NCBI GenBank assembly: GCA_958419975.1
Contig: CATZIG010000053.1
Coordinates: forward strand, 1-10,123
From: an uncultured Collinsella sp.
GTDB taxonomy: Bacteria > Actinomycetota > Coriobacteriia > Coriobacteriales > Coriobacteriaceae
DNA: 10,123 nucleotides
Reading direction: 5' to 3'
Part shown: positions 1 to 6,208 of the stretch, in pieces
Layout of the letters: every line of letters begins with the position of its first letter
Numbering within the stretch: position 1 is the first letter of the stretch
Translations under genes and position numbers: made by a program
Notes under the pieces: model-generated
Databases searched by the model: none
What the model was told of the DNA's origin: nothing
What the model saw: the letters and a program-made list of their open reading frames with translations, nothing else

Positions 1-32
1 CCCACGCCCGTGGATTTATCCACGGACGCGGG
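1..32. terminator. Candidate hairpin/terminator at the window edge
   Basis: This is an 8-bp perfect stem (8-15 with 18-25) extended by CG (5-6 with 27-28) and CCC (1-3 with 30-32), with single mismatches between the blocks. It could end transcription of the leftward dehydratase operon, but the tract that should follow on the minus strand falls outside the window. The plus-strand downstream side has no T-run. The stem is seen; the function is inferred. Confidence 0.35.
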
Positions 33-163
33 CGCTTGCGTAAGACGTCTCTTGTCGTTTGAGTGGAGCGCCCCGGCGGCGCTGAACAACGCGCCCCGGT
101 GACGTGGCTCGGGGCTCTTTGTGCCGCGCATCTATGAGAGGAGATATTTGATGCGCATGGGCG
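1..163. other. Non-coding flank downstream of the dehydratase gene
   Basis: No gene is supported here. The stretch lies beyond the stop codon of the leftward dehydratase gene and would be its 3' untranslated region. It holds several small inverted repeats. The strongest is at 1-32, where CCGTGGAT (8-15) and ATCCACGG (18-25) pair perfectly and further pairs extend the stem to the window edge. GCGCATC at 126-132 pairs with GATGCGC at 150-156. The 9-mer GCGCCCCGG is directly repeated at 68-76 and 91-99. No T-tract follows the inner stems on the minus strand, so none is a convincing terminator within the window. Confidence 0.6.
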
Positions 164-1942
164 CTACTCCATGTAGCCACCCTGAATGGCGGAAACTGCA
201 TGCTCGGTAAAGAACTTGAGCGTGCCGGAGGTGTAACGATTAGCCTTGGGCTTCCAAGCGGCTCGGCGCTCGGCCAGGACGGCGTCGACCTCGGCCGGCT
301 CCATCTCCTTGCCGGCGATGCCCACGATGGACAGCGAGCGCTCGGGGATGTTGATTCGGATAAGGTCGCCCTCCTCAATCAGGGCAATCGGACCGCCCAC
401 AGCGGCCTCGGGCGAAACGTGACCGATAGCCGGGCCCTTGGAGGCGCCGGAGAAGCGGCCGTCAGTGATCAGGGCAATGCTCGCGCCCAGCTCGGGGTCG
501 CTGGCGATAGCTTCGGTGGTGTAGAACATCTCGGGCATACCGGAACCCTTGGGTCCCTCATAGCGAATGATAACGGCATCGCCGGGCTTGACCTCGTGCG
601 TCAGGACGGCGTGAATGGCGTCCTCCTCGCAGTCGAACGGACGGGCCTTGAGCGTAGCCTGGAACATCTCGCGCGGAACGACGGTGTGCTTGACGACCGC
701 GCCCTCGGGAGCAAGATTGCCGTGGAGGATGGCGATGGAACCGTCGGTGCCGAAGGCCTGGTCAAACGGACGGATGATGTCCTCGCGCTTGAGATTCCAC
801 TTCTCAAGGTAACGACCGCACTTCTCGTAGTAACCGTTGTTCTTAAGGTCCTCGAGGTTTTCGCCGAGGGTCTTGCCGGTGACGGTCATGACATCGAGGT
901 GGAGCATCGACTTGATCTCCTCCATGATGCGCGGCACGCCACCTGCATAGTAGAAGAACTGCGCCGGCCACTCGCCTGCGGGGCGAACGTTGAGCAGGTA
1001 GTGGGCGCCACGGTGCAGGCGGTCGAAGTCGTCGGCGGACATCTCGATGCCAAACTCGCGGGCGATAGCAGGAATATGCAGCAGCGAGTTGGTGGAACCC
1101 GAAATGGCGCCGTGGACCATGATGAGATTCTCGAAGGACTCCTTGGTCACGATGTCGCGGGGGCACAGGTTGTGCTCGGAGAGCCACACGGACTGACGGC
1201 CAGCCTCGCGCGCAAACTCACGCAGATCGGAGCTGGTTGCGGGCAGCAGAGCCGTGCCGGGGAGCATAAGGCCCAGGGCCTCGGCGGTAACCTGCATGGT
1301 CGAGGCGGTACCCATAAAGGAGCAGGCGCCGCAGCTGGGGCATGCGTTGTGCTTGGCAAACTCGAGCTCCTCGCGGGAAATCTCGCCGCGCTCATAGCGG
1401 GCCGAGATGGCGCCGAGCTGCTCCAGGGTCAGCAGGTCGGGACCGGCATCCATGACGCCGCCGGTAACGACGATGGAGGGGATGTTGATGCGGCCCATGG
1501 CCATGAGGTTCGCAGGCAGGCCCTTATCGCAGCTGGCGACAAAGACGCCGGCGTCGAACGGGGTGGCCTTGGCATGGATCTCGATCATGTTGGCGATCAT
1601 GTCGCGGCTGGGCAGCGAGTAGTTAATGCCGTCGTGTCCCTGGGCCTCGCCGTCGCAGATATCGGTGCAGAAGTAACGAGCACCGTGACCGCCAGCCTCG
1701 GCAACGCCAGCACGGACCTCCTCGACCAGATCAAACAGGCCGGCAGAACCCGGGTGCGAGTCGCCAAACGTCGACTCGATAATGACCTGCGGCTTGTCCA
1801 GATCCTCGATGGTCCAGCCAGACCCCAGACGCAGCGGGTCCATCTCGGGGCTGATGGTGCGGAACTTGCCGGAACGCGGCTGCAGCTTGGCAACCAAGTC
1901 GGCTGCCTCCTGCTGAATCTGTGCCTTGGTCTTCTCGTCCAT
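164..1942 (-). CDS. IlvD/Edd-family sugar-acid (aldonate) dehydratase, 592 aa
   Basis: This is a cytoplasmic Fe-S dehydratase that removes water from a 2,3-dihydroxy acid to give a 2-keto-3-deoxy acid. Family signatures are present: a DxCDG motif around residues 94-98, CDKGLPANLMAMG at 138-150, CPSCGAC at 201-207, and DGRFSGASKG with GHVSPEAAVGG at 494-517. The last group holds the serine thought to act as base. The cysteine that true dihydroxy-acid dehydratases carry in an NPCN-like motif is missing: the matching stretch reads DSHPGSAGL (61-69), and C96 may stand in for it. As I recall them, YjhG/YagF-type xylonate dehydratases also have a CDG cysteine. The start is the ATG at 1942, with AGGAG six bases upstream; an in-frame codon 12 residues further upstream has no comparable site. 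The gene follows the GntP permease gene on the same strand after 107 bp, which argues for aldonate catabolism rather than branched-chain amino acid synthesis. The exact substrate (gluconate, xylonate, galactonate or other) cannot be read from the sequence. Confidence 0.9.
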   Translation of the reverse strand: MDEKTKAQIQQEAADLVAKLQPRSGKFRTISPEMDPLRLGSGWTIEDLDKPQVIIESTFGDSHPGSAGLFDLVEEVRAGVAEAGGHGARYFCTDICDGEAQGHDGINYSLPSRDMIANMIEIHAKATPFDAGVFVASCDKGLPANLMAMGRINIPSIVVTGGVMDAGPDLLTLEQLGAISARYERGEISREELEFAKHNACPSCGACSFMGTASTMQVTAEALGLMLPGTALLPATSSDLREFAREAGRQSVWLSEHNLCPRDIVTKESFENLIMVHGAISGSTNSLLHIPAIAREFGIEMSADDFDRLHRGAHYLLNVRPAGEWPAQFFYYAGGVPRIMEEIKSMLHLDVMTVTGKTLGENLEDLKNNGYYEKCGRYLEKWNLKREDIIRPFDQAFGTDGSIAILHGNLAPEGAVVKHTVVPREMFQATLKARPFDCEEDAIHAVLTHEVKPGDAVIIRYEGPKGSGMPEMFYTTEAIASDPELGASIALITDGRFSGASKGPAIGHVSPEAAVGGPIALIEEGDLIRINIPERSLSIVGIAGKEMEPAEVDAVLAERRAAWKPKANRYTSGTLKFFTEHAVSAIQGGYME

Positions 1943-1948
1943 AATGCT

Positions 1949-1953
1949 CTCCT
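1949..1953 (-). promoter_or_regulatory. Ribosome binding site fixing the dehydratase start
   Basis: AGGAG on the minus strand, inside a purine-rich AAAAGAGGAGAG run, lies six bases before the ATG at 1942. This selects the shorter 592-residue protein over the 604-residue reading frame. Confidence 0.8.
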
Positions 1954-1973
1954 CTTTTGGTTTGAACGGTTGT

Positions 1974-2026
1974 ACCAATCGTTGGTTAATGAATCAGGTG
2001 AAATGGGTACCGAGCGATGCACTCGG
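1974..2026 (-). other. Intercistronic palindromes between permease and dehydratase genes
   Basis: The 107-bp gap holds a 13-bp palindrome, ACCAA-TCG-TTGGT (1974-1986), and a small hairpin, CCGAG (2010-2014) with CTCGG (2022-2026). They could be an mRNA processing or stability element or a secondary operator. Both are short, so chance is not excluded. Confidence 0.25.
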
Positions 2027-2049
2027 CGGAAGATGCTTAGCTACGCGAA

Positions 2050-3411
2050 CTAGGCGAAGAACGAAATCACCAGGGCGCAGGCAAGACCCGAAAGGCCGAT
2101 GAGCGTCTCCATAACGGTCCAGGACTTGAGGGTGGTCTTCTCGTCAATCTCCAGGAACGAGGAGCACATCCAAAAACCGGCATCGTTGACGTGCGAGAGG
2201 GCCGTGGCACCGCCGCAGATAGCAAGACAGATAGCGGCACGCATGAGCACCGAAGCACCGGCAACCGCGGGCATGGCGGCCATAATGCCCGATGCCATAG
2301 TCATAGCGACGATGGAGCTGCCGACAGAGGCACGCACCATGACGGCAATCAAAAAGGCAACGACCACCAAAGGCAGCGGTGAGGCCTCGAGCATAGGGCC
2401 GATAACCTGGCCCAAGCCGCAGTCTTGCAGCATCCAGCGAATGACGCCGCCACAGGCGATAACCAGCAAGATCATGCCGACGGGCTTAAGAGAGCGGTCG
2501 AGCAAGGCCTTGAGCTCGGCGCCGGAGTAGCCGCGGCGCGCGCCCAGCAGATACATCGCGACGAGCGTGGCGAGCGTCAAAGCGACGAACGGCTTGCCCA
2601 GGAAGGCGAGAATCGAGGCGAGCTCGGCGGGCATGGGGATATAAGAAGACAGCGTGCCCAGCAAAATCAGACAAAGCGGCGTGAGCACGATGGCAAGCAC
2701 CATGCCAAAGGAGGGAAGCTCCTTTTCGTCGCTCGCGCCCTCGGCAGAGGTAAAGTGCTCCGGAACATCGGTAAAGATGCGACCGCCCACGTTGCGGCCC
2801 CAGATGACGCCGGCGATCGCCATGGCGATGAAGGCGGTAGGGATACCGACGAGAATCATGGTGCCCAGGTCGGCACCGAGCGTGCCGGCGACCAAAACCG
2901 AACCGGCCGAAGGCGGCACAAACGCATAGCCAGCGGCCAGTCCCGCGAGCAGTGCGATGCCGTAGTAGAGCGTCGACTTCTTGGTCTGGGATGCCACGCT
3001 AAACGCAAGTGGGATCAAAACGACCACGCCGGCCTCAAAGAACACCGTAGTGCCGATAACCAGACCGGTAATGCCCAGCGCCCAGCTGGAATGACCCTGC
3101 CCAAAGGTATCGATGAAGGTCTGAGCGATCTTCTTGGCGCCGCCGCTCTCCTCAAGAATCTGGCCAAACATCGAGCCGAGGCCAATGAGCAGGGCGATGT
3201 TTTGCAGCGTGGTTCCCACGCCCTTGGTGACAGTGTCCGCCACCAGGTCGAGCGGCATACCGGCGCCGATGCCGATCGCGAGCGCCGAGACCATCATCGA
3301 AAGCACAGGATGCAGCTTGAACTTAATGATGAGCGCAAGCAGCAGCGCGATACCCACGATAGCGGCGATGACCAGCCTGGTGGGGTCGGCCATAAACGTT
3401 GGGTCTGACAT
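2050..3411 (-). CDS. GntP-family gluconate/aldonate:H+ symporter, 453 aa
   Basis: This is an inner-membrane permease of the gluconate transporter (GntP) family, expected to import gluconate or a related sugar acid with protons. The 453-residue length is usual for the family. Hydrophobic segments run through nearly the whole protein, for example at about 12-30, 36-50, 112-140, 150-178, 184-204, 236-256, 310-326, 345-380 and 435-453. A charged loop lies at about 208-235. Recognisable stretches are LIGLGSMFGQILEESGGA (75-92), RASVGSSIVAMT (360-371) and ALSHVNDAGFW (404-414), the last highly characteristic of GntP, IdnT and DsdX-type proteins. The ATG at 3411 is preceded by GGAGG four bases away. 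The gene is divergent from the GntR regulator and upstream of the dehydratase, so the three probably respond to the same sugar acid. The family is secure; the substrate is inferred from context. Confidence 0.93.
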   Translation of the reverse strand: MSDPTFMADPTRLVIAAIVGIALLLALIIKFKLHPVLSMMVSALAIGIGAGMPLDLVADTVTKGVGTTLQNIALLIGLGSMFGQILEESGGAKKIAQTFIDTFGQGHSSWALGITGLVIGTTVFFEAGVVVLIPLAFSVASQTKKSTLYYGIALLAGLAAGYAFVPPSAGSVLVAGTLGADLGTMILVGIPTAFIAMAIAGVIWGRNVGGRIFTDVPEHFTSAEGASDEKELPSFGMVLAIVLTPLCLILLGTLSSYIPMPAELASILAFLGKPFVALTLATLVAMYLLGARRGYSGAELKALLDRSLKPVGMILLVIACGGVIRWMLQDCGLGQVIGPMLEASPLPLVVVAFLIAVMVRASVGSSIVAMTMASGIMAAMPAVAGASVLMRAAICLAICGGATALSHVNDAGFWMCSSFLEIDEKTTLKSWTVMETLIGLSGLACALVISFFA

Positions 3412-3423
3412 CTTTCCTCCAAT

Positions 3424-3480
3424 TCATCAGACCTTTTGAATTCGTCTGATGACTATAGCGTGTTTTGGAAAGGTCTGATG
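3424..3480. promoter_or_regulatory. Cluster of GTCTGATG half-sites over the permease promoter
   Basis: TCATCAGAC (3424-3432) and GTCTGATGA (3444-3452) form a perfect 9-bp inverted repeat around 11 bp. CATCAGACCTTT (3425-3436) is also a perfect 12-bp inverted repeat of AAAGGTCTGATG (3469-3480). They overlap the presumed permease promoter and leader, so binding here would block leftward transcription. The regulator's binding to them is inferred. Confidence 0.5.
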
Positions 3481-3501
3481 TTTTATTTTAAAATTTGTTC
3501 G

Positions 3502-3520
3502 AAATACATCTGATGTATTT
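3502..3520. promoter_or_regulatory. Perfect 19-bp palindrome, probable GntR-family operator
   Basis: AAATACATC and GATGTATTT are exact reverse complements flanking one central base. Its length and symmetry fit the binding site of a dimeric FadR-type GntR protein, and such a regulator is encoded 126 bp to the right. Its core shares CTGATG with the half-sites to the left. Confidence 0.6.
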
Positions 3521-3632
3521 GGTAAACGGTCGTATTTGCGCTGCGAACGGTATATCTAAGCCGCCCGACTCAAATCCAGCGGCCAATATTGCATCCGTGG
3601 TACGCTAAAATAGCTCAGATGAATTTTGTAAT

Positions 3633-3638
3633 GAGAGG
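3633..3638 (+). promoter_or_regulatory. Ribosome binding site fixing the regulator start
   Basis: GAGAGG ends seven bases before the ATG at 3646. It overlaps the alternative ATG at 3631, which argues against that codon and against the longer frame opening at 3589. Confidence 0.7.
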
Positions 3639-3645
3639 TATAGCT

Positions 3646-4338
3646 ATGGCCCGCGCCGAATCGGGACTCCCCGAGCAAATATCGGAGAAAATCATTCAAT
3701 TGATTCTGGATGAACACCTTGAGCAAGGCGATCGCCTGCCTAAGGAAACCGTGCTGGTCGAGCGCTTGGGCGCCGGCAGGAGCACCGTGCGCGAGGCCAT
3801 GAAGTTGCTGCAGTCGCGCAATATCGTGCGCATTAAGCAGGGTTCGGGCACCTATGTGGCGTCAAACCCCGGCGTTGCCGACGACCCGCTGGGCTTTACC
3901 TTTATCGACGACAAGCAGCGTCTGGCGCGCGACCTACTCGAGGTGCGCTTTATGATCGAGCCGCAGATGGCACGCATGGCAGCCGAGCACGCAACCAACG
4001 ACCAGGTCGTCTGTATCAAAAAGCTCTGCGACGAATCCGAGCGCCTGGCCGAGGCCGGTGAGGATTACTCCGCCGCCGACACCGCGTTCCACAATGCCAT
4101 TGCCGAGAGCTCCGGAAACCTCGTCGTTCCCCGCCTGACGGGCGTGCTCAAGGCATCCGTCCCCCTCTTTATCGACGTGACCGGCAAAAAGCTCGTCGAG
4201 GAAACTATCCGCACGCACCGCGATGTGGCCGACGCCATCGCCTCGCGCAATCCCACCGCCGCGCACGACGCGATGTATCTGCACCTGGTGTACAACCGCA
4301 ACATGATCGCAGAGGGCACGCAGGAACAGAGCGAATAA
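3646..4338 (+). CDS. FadR-subfamily GntR transcriptional regulator, 230 aa
   Basis: This is a DNA-binding sugar-acid sensor. An N-terminal winged helix-turn-helix spans about residues 8-73: the recognition helix region RSTVREAMKLLQ is at 45-56 and the wing IKQGSGTYV at 63-71. A C-terminal all-helical FCD ligand domain spans about 90-220. The FCD metal/ligand residues are present in usual order: D145 and H149 (DTAFH), H191 and H213. The ATG at 3646 is chosen because GAGAGG (3633-3638) lies seven bases upstream; upstream in-frame ATGs lack such a site or overlap it. The gene is divergent from the permease and faces the palindromic sites in the shared intergenic region. It probably represses both directions until bound by a sugar acid or keto-deoxy acid; GntR, UxuR and DgoR are related examples. 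The family is clear; the effector is not known. Confidence 0.92.
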   Translation: MARAESGLPEQISEKIIQLILDEHLEQGDRLPKETVLVERLGAGRSTVREAMKLLQSRNIVRIKQGSGTYVASNPGVADDPLGFTFIDDKQRLARDLLEVRFMIEPQMARMAAEHATNDQVVCIKKLCDESERLAEAGEDYSAADTAFHNAIAESSGNLVVPRLTGVLKASVPLFIDVTGKKLVEETIRTHRDVADAIASRNPTAAHDAMYLHLVYNRNMIAEGTQEQSE

Positions 4339-4381
4339 ACGTCCGCGCGGCAAGGGCGAGATTACCGTTTACCTTTTAAAA

Positions 4382-4393
4382 GTGAACGTTCAC
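4382..4393. promoter_or_regulatory. Palindrome GTGAACGTTCAC, candidate second operator
   Basis: This is a perfect 12-bp palindrome with a central CG, the architecture of LacI-family or cre-like operators rather than the TCTGATG type seen before the regulator gene. A related ATGAACGTTTC occurs at 4472-4482, just before the dehydrogenase start. The pair could give the dehydrogenase/isomerase genes separate control. Confidence 0.4.
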
Positions 4394-4401
4394 CTGATTT
4401 T

Positions 4402-4436
4402 AGGAGAATCTGATTTTTAAATCCTCCTCTTCTCCT
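4402..4436 (+). other. Interrupted inverted repeat upstream of the dehydrogenase gene
   Basis: AGGAGAA (4402-4408) pairs with TTCTCCT (4430-4436), and inside it GATTT (4412-4416) pairs with AAATC (4419-4423). No T-tract follows, so a terminator for the regulator gene is not supported. CTGATTTT is also directly repeated at 4394-4401 and 4410-4417. Function is unknown. Confidence 0.25.
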
Positions 4437-4439
4437 ATA

Positions 4440-4470
4440 CTGACCTTGTATGAAAAGCAAGCCTTATATA
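4440..4470 (+). promoter_or_regulatory. Possible promoter of the dehydrogenase/isomerase genes
   Basis: CTGACC (4440-4445) and TATATA (4465-4470) resemble -35 and -10 boxes with a long 19-bp spacer. TTGTAT (4446-4451) is an alternative -35 with a short spacer. The ATGAACGTTTC element starts right after the -10, where a repressor would block initiation. The match is weak. Confidence 0.35.
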
Positions 4471-4498
4471 GATGAACGTTTCTTTTGAAAGGATCGCT

Positions 4499-5308
4499 AT
4501 GTCTGATCTTATGGACAGCTTCCGCCTGGATGGCAAGGTCGCGCTCGTAACCGGCGCCACCTATGGCATTGGCATGGCCATCGCCGAGGCGCTCGGAGAG
4601 GCCGGCGCCAAGATCGCCTTTAACGCACGTCACGCCGACAAGGTAACCGAGGCCGAGAAGCACTACCGCGAGCTGGGCTTTGAGGCTCATGGTTACGTGG
4701 CAGACGTCACCGACGAGGCCGTCGTCGCCGAGCTCATCGCCAAGATCGAGACCGACTTTGGCACCACGCCCGACATCCTGGTCAACAACGCTGGCGTCAT
4801 CCAGCGCACCCCAATGCTCGACATGAGCGCCGAGGACTTCCGCCGCGTCGTCGATATTGACCTCAACGCACCGTTTATCGTGTCCAAGGCCTGCCTGCCC
4901 GGCATGATCGCCAAGGGCCACGGCAAGATCATCAACATCTGCTCCATGATGAGCGAGCTGGGCCGCGAGACCATCGCCGGCTATGCCGCGGCCAAGGGCG
5001 GACTCAAGATGCTCACCAAGAACATCTGCTCGGAGTTTGGCGAGGCCAATATCCAGTGCAACGGCATTGGACCCGGCTACATCGCCACGCCGCAGACCGC
5101 ACCGCTGCGCGAGACGCAGCCCGACGGCAGCCGCCACCCGTTTGACCAGTTCATCATTGCCAAGACGCCGGCCGCCCGTTGGGGCACGCCCGAGGACCTG
5201 AAGGGCCCCGCCGTGTTCCTGGCTTCCGACGCGTCGAACTTCGTCAACGGCCACATCCTCTACGTCGACGGCGGCATCCTCGCATACATTGGAAAGCAGC
5301 CTCAATAA
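4499..5308 (+). CDS. SDR oxidoreductase, gluconate 5-dehydrogenase/DhuD type, 269 aa
   Basis: This is a cytoplasmic NAD(P)-dependent short-chain dehydrogenase. The Rossmann motif TGATYGIG is at 18-25 and NNAG at 96-99. Catalytic residues are S149 in NICSMMSELG, Y162 and K166 (YAAAK). The segment around 190-265 (GPGYIATPQT, HPFDQFIIAKTPAARWG, NFVNGHILYVDGGILAYIG) is the signature of proteins annotated as gluconate 5-dehydrogenase, which interconvert D-gluconate and 5-keto-gluconate. The streptococcal enzyme DhuD, which reduces 3-deoxy-2,5-hexodiulosonate to 2-keto-3-deoxygluconate during glycosaminoglycan breakdown, is as I recall from this same subfamily. A DhuI-like isomerase gene follows directly, so the DhuD role is a serious alternative. 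The ATG at 4499 follows a GAAAGGA site; an upstream in-frame ATG at 4472 sits in the promoter element and is unlikely. Length fits the family. Confidence 0.9.
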   Translation: MSDLMDSFRLDGKVALVTGATYGIGMAIAEALGEAGAKIAFNARHADKVTEAEKHYRELGFEAHGYVADVTDEAVVAELIAKIETDFGTTPDILVNNAGVIQRTPMLDMSAEDFRRVVDIDLNAPFIVSKACLPGMIAKGHGKIINICSMMSELGRETIAGYAAAKGGLKMLTKNICSEFGEANIQCNGIGPGYIATPQTAPLRETQPDGSRHPFDQFIIAKTPAARWGTPEDLKGPAVFLASDASNFVNGHILYVDGGILAYIGKQPQ

Positions 5309-5448
5309 GCGTCACCGCAACTGCCCACATCAGGTTTCATCCACTCGTTTTTCATTTGAGTTGCGGTGAGATAAGGATTGGTTTTGGCTTCTATCAGGCA
5401 AAACAGTCCGTATTCCACCGCAAGTTAGAAATAGGAAGGTAATTCGCA
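5309..5448 (+). repeat. Intergenic three-armed palindrome between dehydrogenase and isomerase genes
   Basis: Three arms of one sequence lie in alternating orientation: TCACCGCAACT (5312-5322), AGTTGCGGTGA (5359-5369) and CACCGCAA (5416-5423). The middle arm can pair with the left arm (11 bp perfect) or with the right arm (8 bp, then a longer interrupted stem), but not with both. The isomerase ribosome binding site AGGAAGG (5433-5439) comes just after the right arm. No T-tract follows either hairpin. Confidence 0.7.
5361..5423 (+). repeat. 63-bp palindromic repeat, copy A
   Basis: TTGCGGTG (5361-5368) pairs with CACCGCAA (5416-5423). The stem continues, with interruptions, inward to GTTTTG (5381-5386) pairing with CAAAAC (5399-5404). 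It has the same length and orientation as the copy at 8278-8340, with 49 of 63 positions matching by hand. The right 24 positions (5400-5423) differ at only one base. Confidence 0.75.
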
Positions 5449-6090
5449 ATGAAAATCGCTCTGATCAATGAGAACTCTCAGAACTCCAAGAACCCTATGA
5501 TCGAGGCTGCCCTTAAGAAGGTTGTCGAGCCCATGGGCCACACCGTCTTTAACTATGGCATGTATGCCGACGCCGACTCCAAGCCCCTCACCTATGTGCA
5601 GAACGGCATCCTGGCCGCCGTGCTGCTCAACTCCGGCGCTGCCGACTACGTCGTGACCGGCTGCGGCACCGGCGAGGGCGCCATGCTCGCCTGCAACTCC
5701 TTCCCCGGCGTGCTGTGCGGCCACGTTGCCGACCCGCTCGACGCCTACACCTTTGCCCAGGTCAACGATGGCAACGCCGTCGCCATGCCCTTCGCCCTCA
5801 AGAACGGCTGGGGCCAGGAGCTCAATCTCGAGTACACCTTCGAGAAGCTCTTTGGCTTTGGTTCGGGCAACGGCTATCCTGCCGAGCGTGTTGAGCCCGA
5901 GCAGCGCAACAAGAAGATCCTCGACGGCGTCCGCGCTGTGACCATGCGTCCGCTCGTCGACATCCTGGACGAGCTCGACCAGGACCTGGTGAAGGGCGCA
6001 CTTGCCGGCGAGCACTTCCAGGAGTACTTCTTTGCCAACGCAACCGACGAGGCCATCATCGCCAAGGTCAAGGAGATCCTAGGCCTCTAA
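5449..6090 (+). CDS. RpiB/LacAB-family sugar isomerase, DhuI-like, 213 aa
   Basis: This is a probable aldose-ketose isomerase of the RpiB/LacA/LacB fold. The N-terminal MKIALINENSQ and the GCGTGEGAMLACN stretch (71-83), with its likely catalytic C72, mark the family. At 213 residues it is clearly longer than ribose 5-phosphate isomerase B (about 150). The extra C-terminal half contains QELNLEYTFEKLFG (123-136), YPAERVEPEQRN (143-154) and EHFQEYFF (188-195). This long form matches my memory of streptococcal DhuI, which isomerises 4-deoxy-5-keto-uronate to 3-deoxy-2,5-hexodiulosonate and works with the dehydrogenase DhuD; a DhuD-like gene is directly upstream. The ATG at 5449 has AGGAAGG nine bases upstream. 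It is the last gene before a strong terminator. The family is secure; the DhuI assignment is a recognition-based inference needing alignment. Default annotation would be sugar phosphate isomerase. Confidence 0.88.
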   Translation: MKIALINENSQNSKNPMIEAALKKVVEPMGHTVFNYGMYADADSKPLTYVQNGILAAVLLNSGAADYVVTGCGTGEGAMLACNSFPGVLCGHVADPLDAYTFAQVNDGNAVAMPFALKNGWGQELNLEYTFEKLFGFGSGNGYPAERVEPEQRNKKILDGVRAVTMRPLVDILDELDQDLVKGALAGEHFQEYFFANATDEAIIAKVKEILGL

Positions 6091-6117
6091 TCGCACAACT
6101 CATTGCAGCTAACGCAA

Positions 6118-6156
6118 GCGGCGGTCGTCCCACGTACGGGACGACCGCCGCTTTTT
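6118..6156 (+). terminator. Strong rho-independent terminator of the rightward operon
   Basis: A perfect 14-bp GC-rich stem (6118-6131 with 6138-6151) around the loop ACGTAC is followed at once by TTTTT (6152-6156). It lies 28 bp after the isomerase stop codon. The next gene converges on it; on the minus strand the stem is followed only by TTGCGTT, so it acts mainly rightward. Confidence 0.95.
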
Positions 6157-6208
6157 ACTATCTACCGACTGACGCCGCGGGGACAGGCCCCATGCACCAA
6201 GGGATTAA

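Larger units (their letters stand above)
3412..3645. promoter_or_regulatory. Divergent promoter/operator region between permease and regulator genes
   Basis: This is an AT-rich 234-bp control region in otherwise GC-rich DNA. It has a perfect 19-bp palindrome at 3502-3520 and repeated GTCTGATG-type half-sites at 3424-3432, 3444-3452 and 3473-3480, with a weaker one near 3614-3623. A leftward -10-like TATAGT (minus strand, 3457-3452) sits between two half-sites. No good -35 is visible for it, as expected of an activator-dependent or tightly repressed promoter. For the regulator gene, TAAAAT at 3606-3611 is a possible -10 without a clear -35. Confidence 0.65.

Noticed and set aside
151..210. 19-codon plus-strand ORF preceded by GAGAGGAG with good spacing
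   Set aside because: It overlaps the end of the dehydratase gene in antisense, its Shine-Dalgarno is part of a small inverted repeat (126-156), and no promoter or conservation can be shown.
164..1942. Calling the dehydratase IlvD of branched-chain amino acid synthesis
   Set aside because: It lacks the NPCN-type cysteine, sits with a GntP permease and GntR regulator, and has no other ilv gene nearby.
200..2053. 617-codon plus-strand open frame opposite the dehydratase gene
   Set aside because: It mirrors the codons of a clear family gene, has no recognisable domain, and long antisense frames are expected in GC-rich coding DNA.
3424..3520. CRISPR-like or tandem repeat reading of the TCTGATG sites
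   Set aside because: The units are short inverted half-sites with irregular spacing between divergent genes, which fits operators, not an array.
4400..5305. 301-codon minus-strand frame opposite the dehydrogenase gene
   Set aside because: The opposite strand has all SDR catalytic motifs and a ribosome binding site; this frame has neither.
6170..6195. Small GGGG/CCCC inverted repeat after the flavin oxidoreductase gene as its terminator
   Set aside because: The stem is four base pairs with no T-tract on the minus strand.
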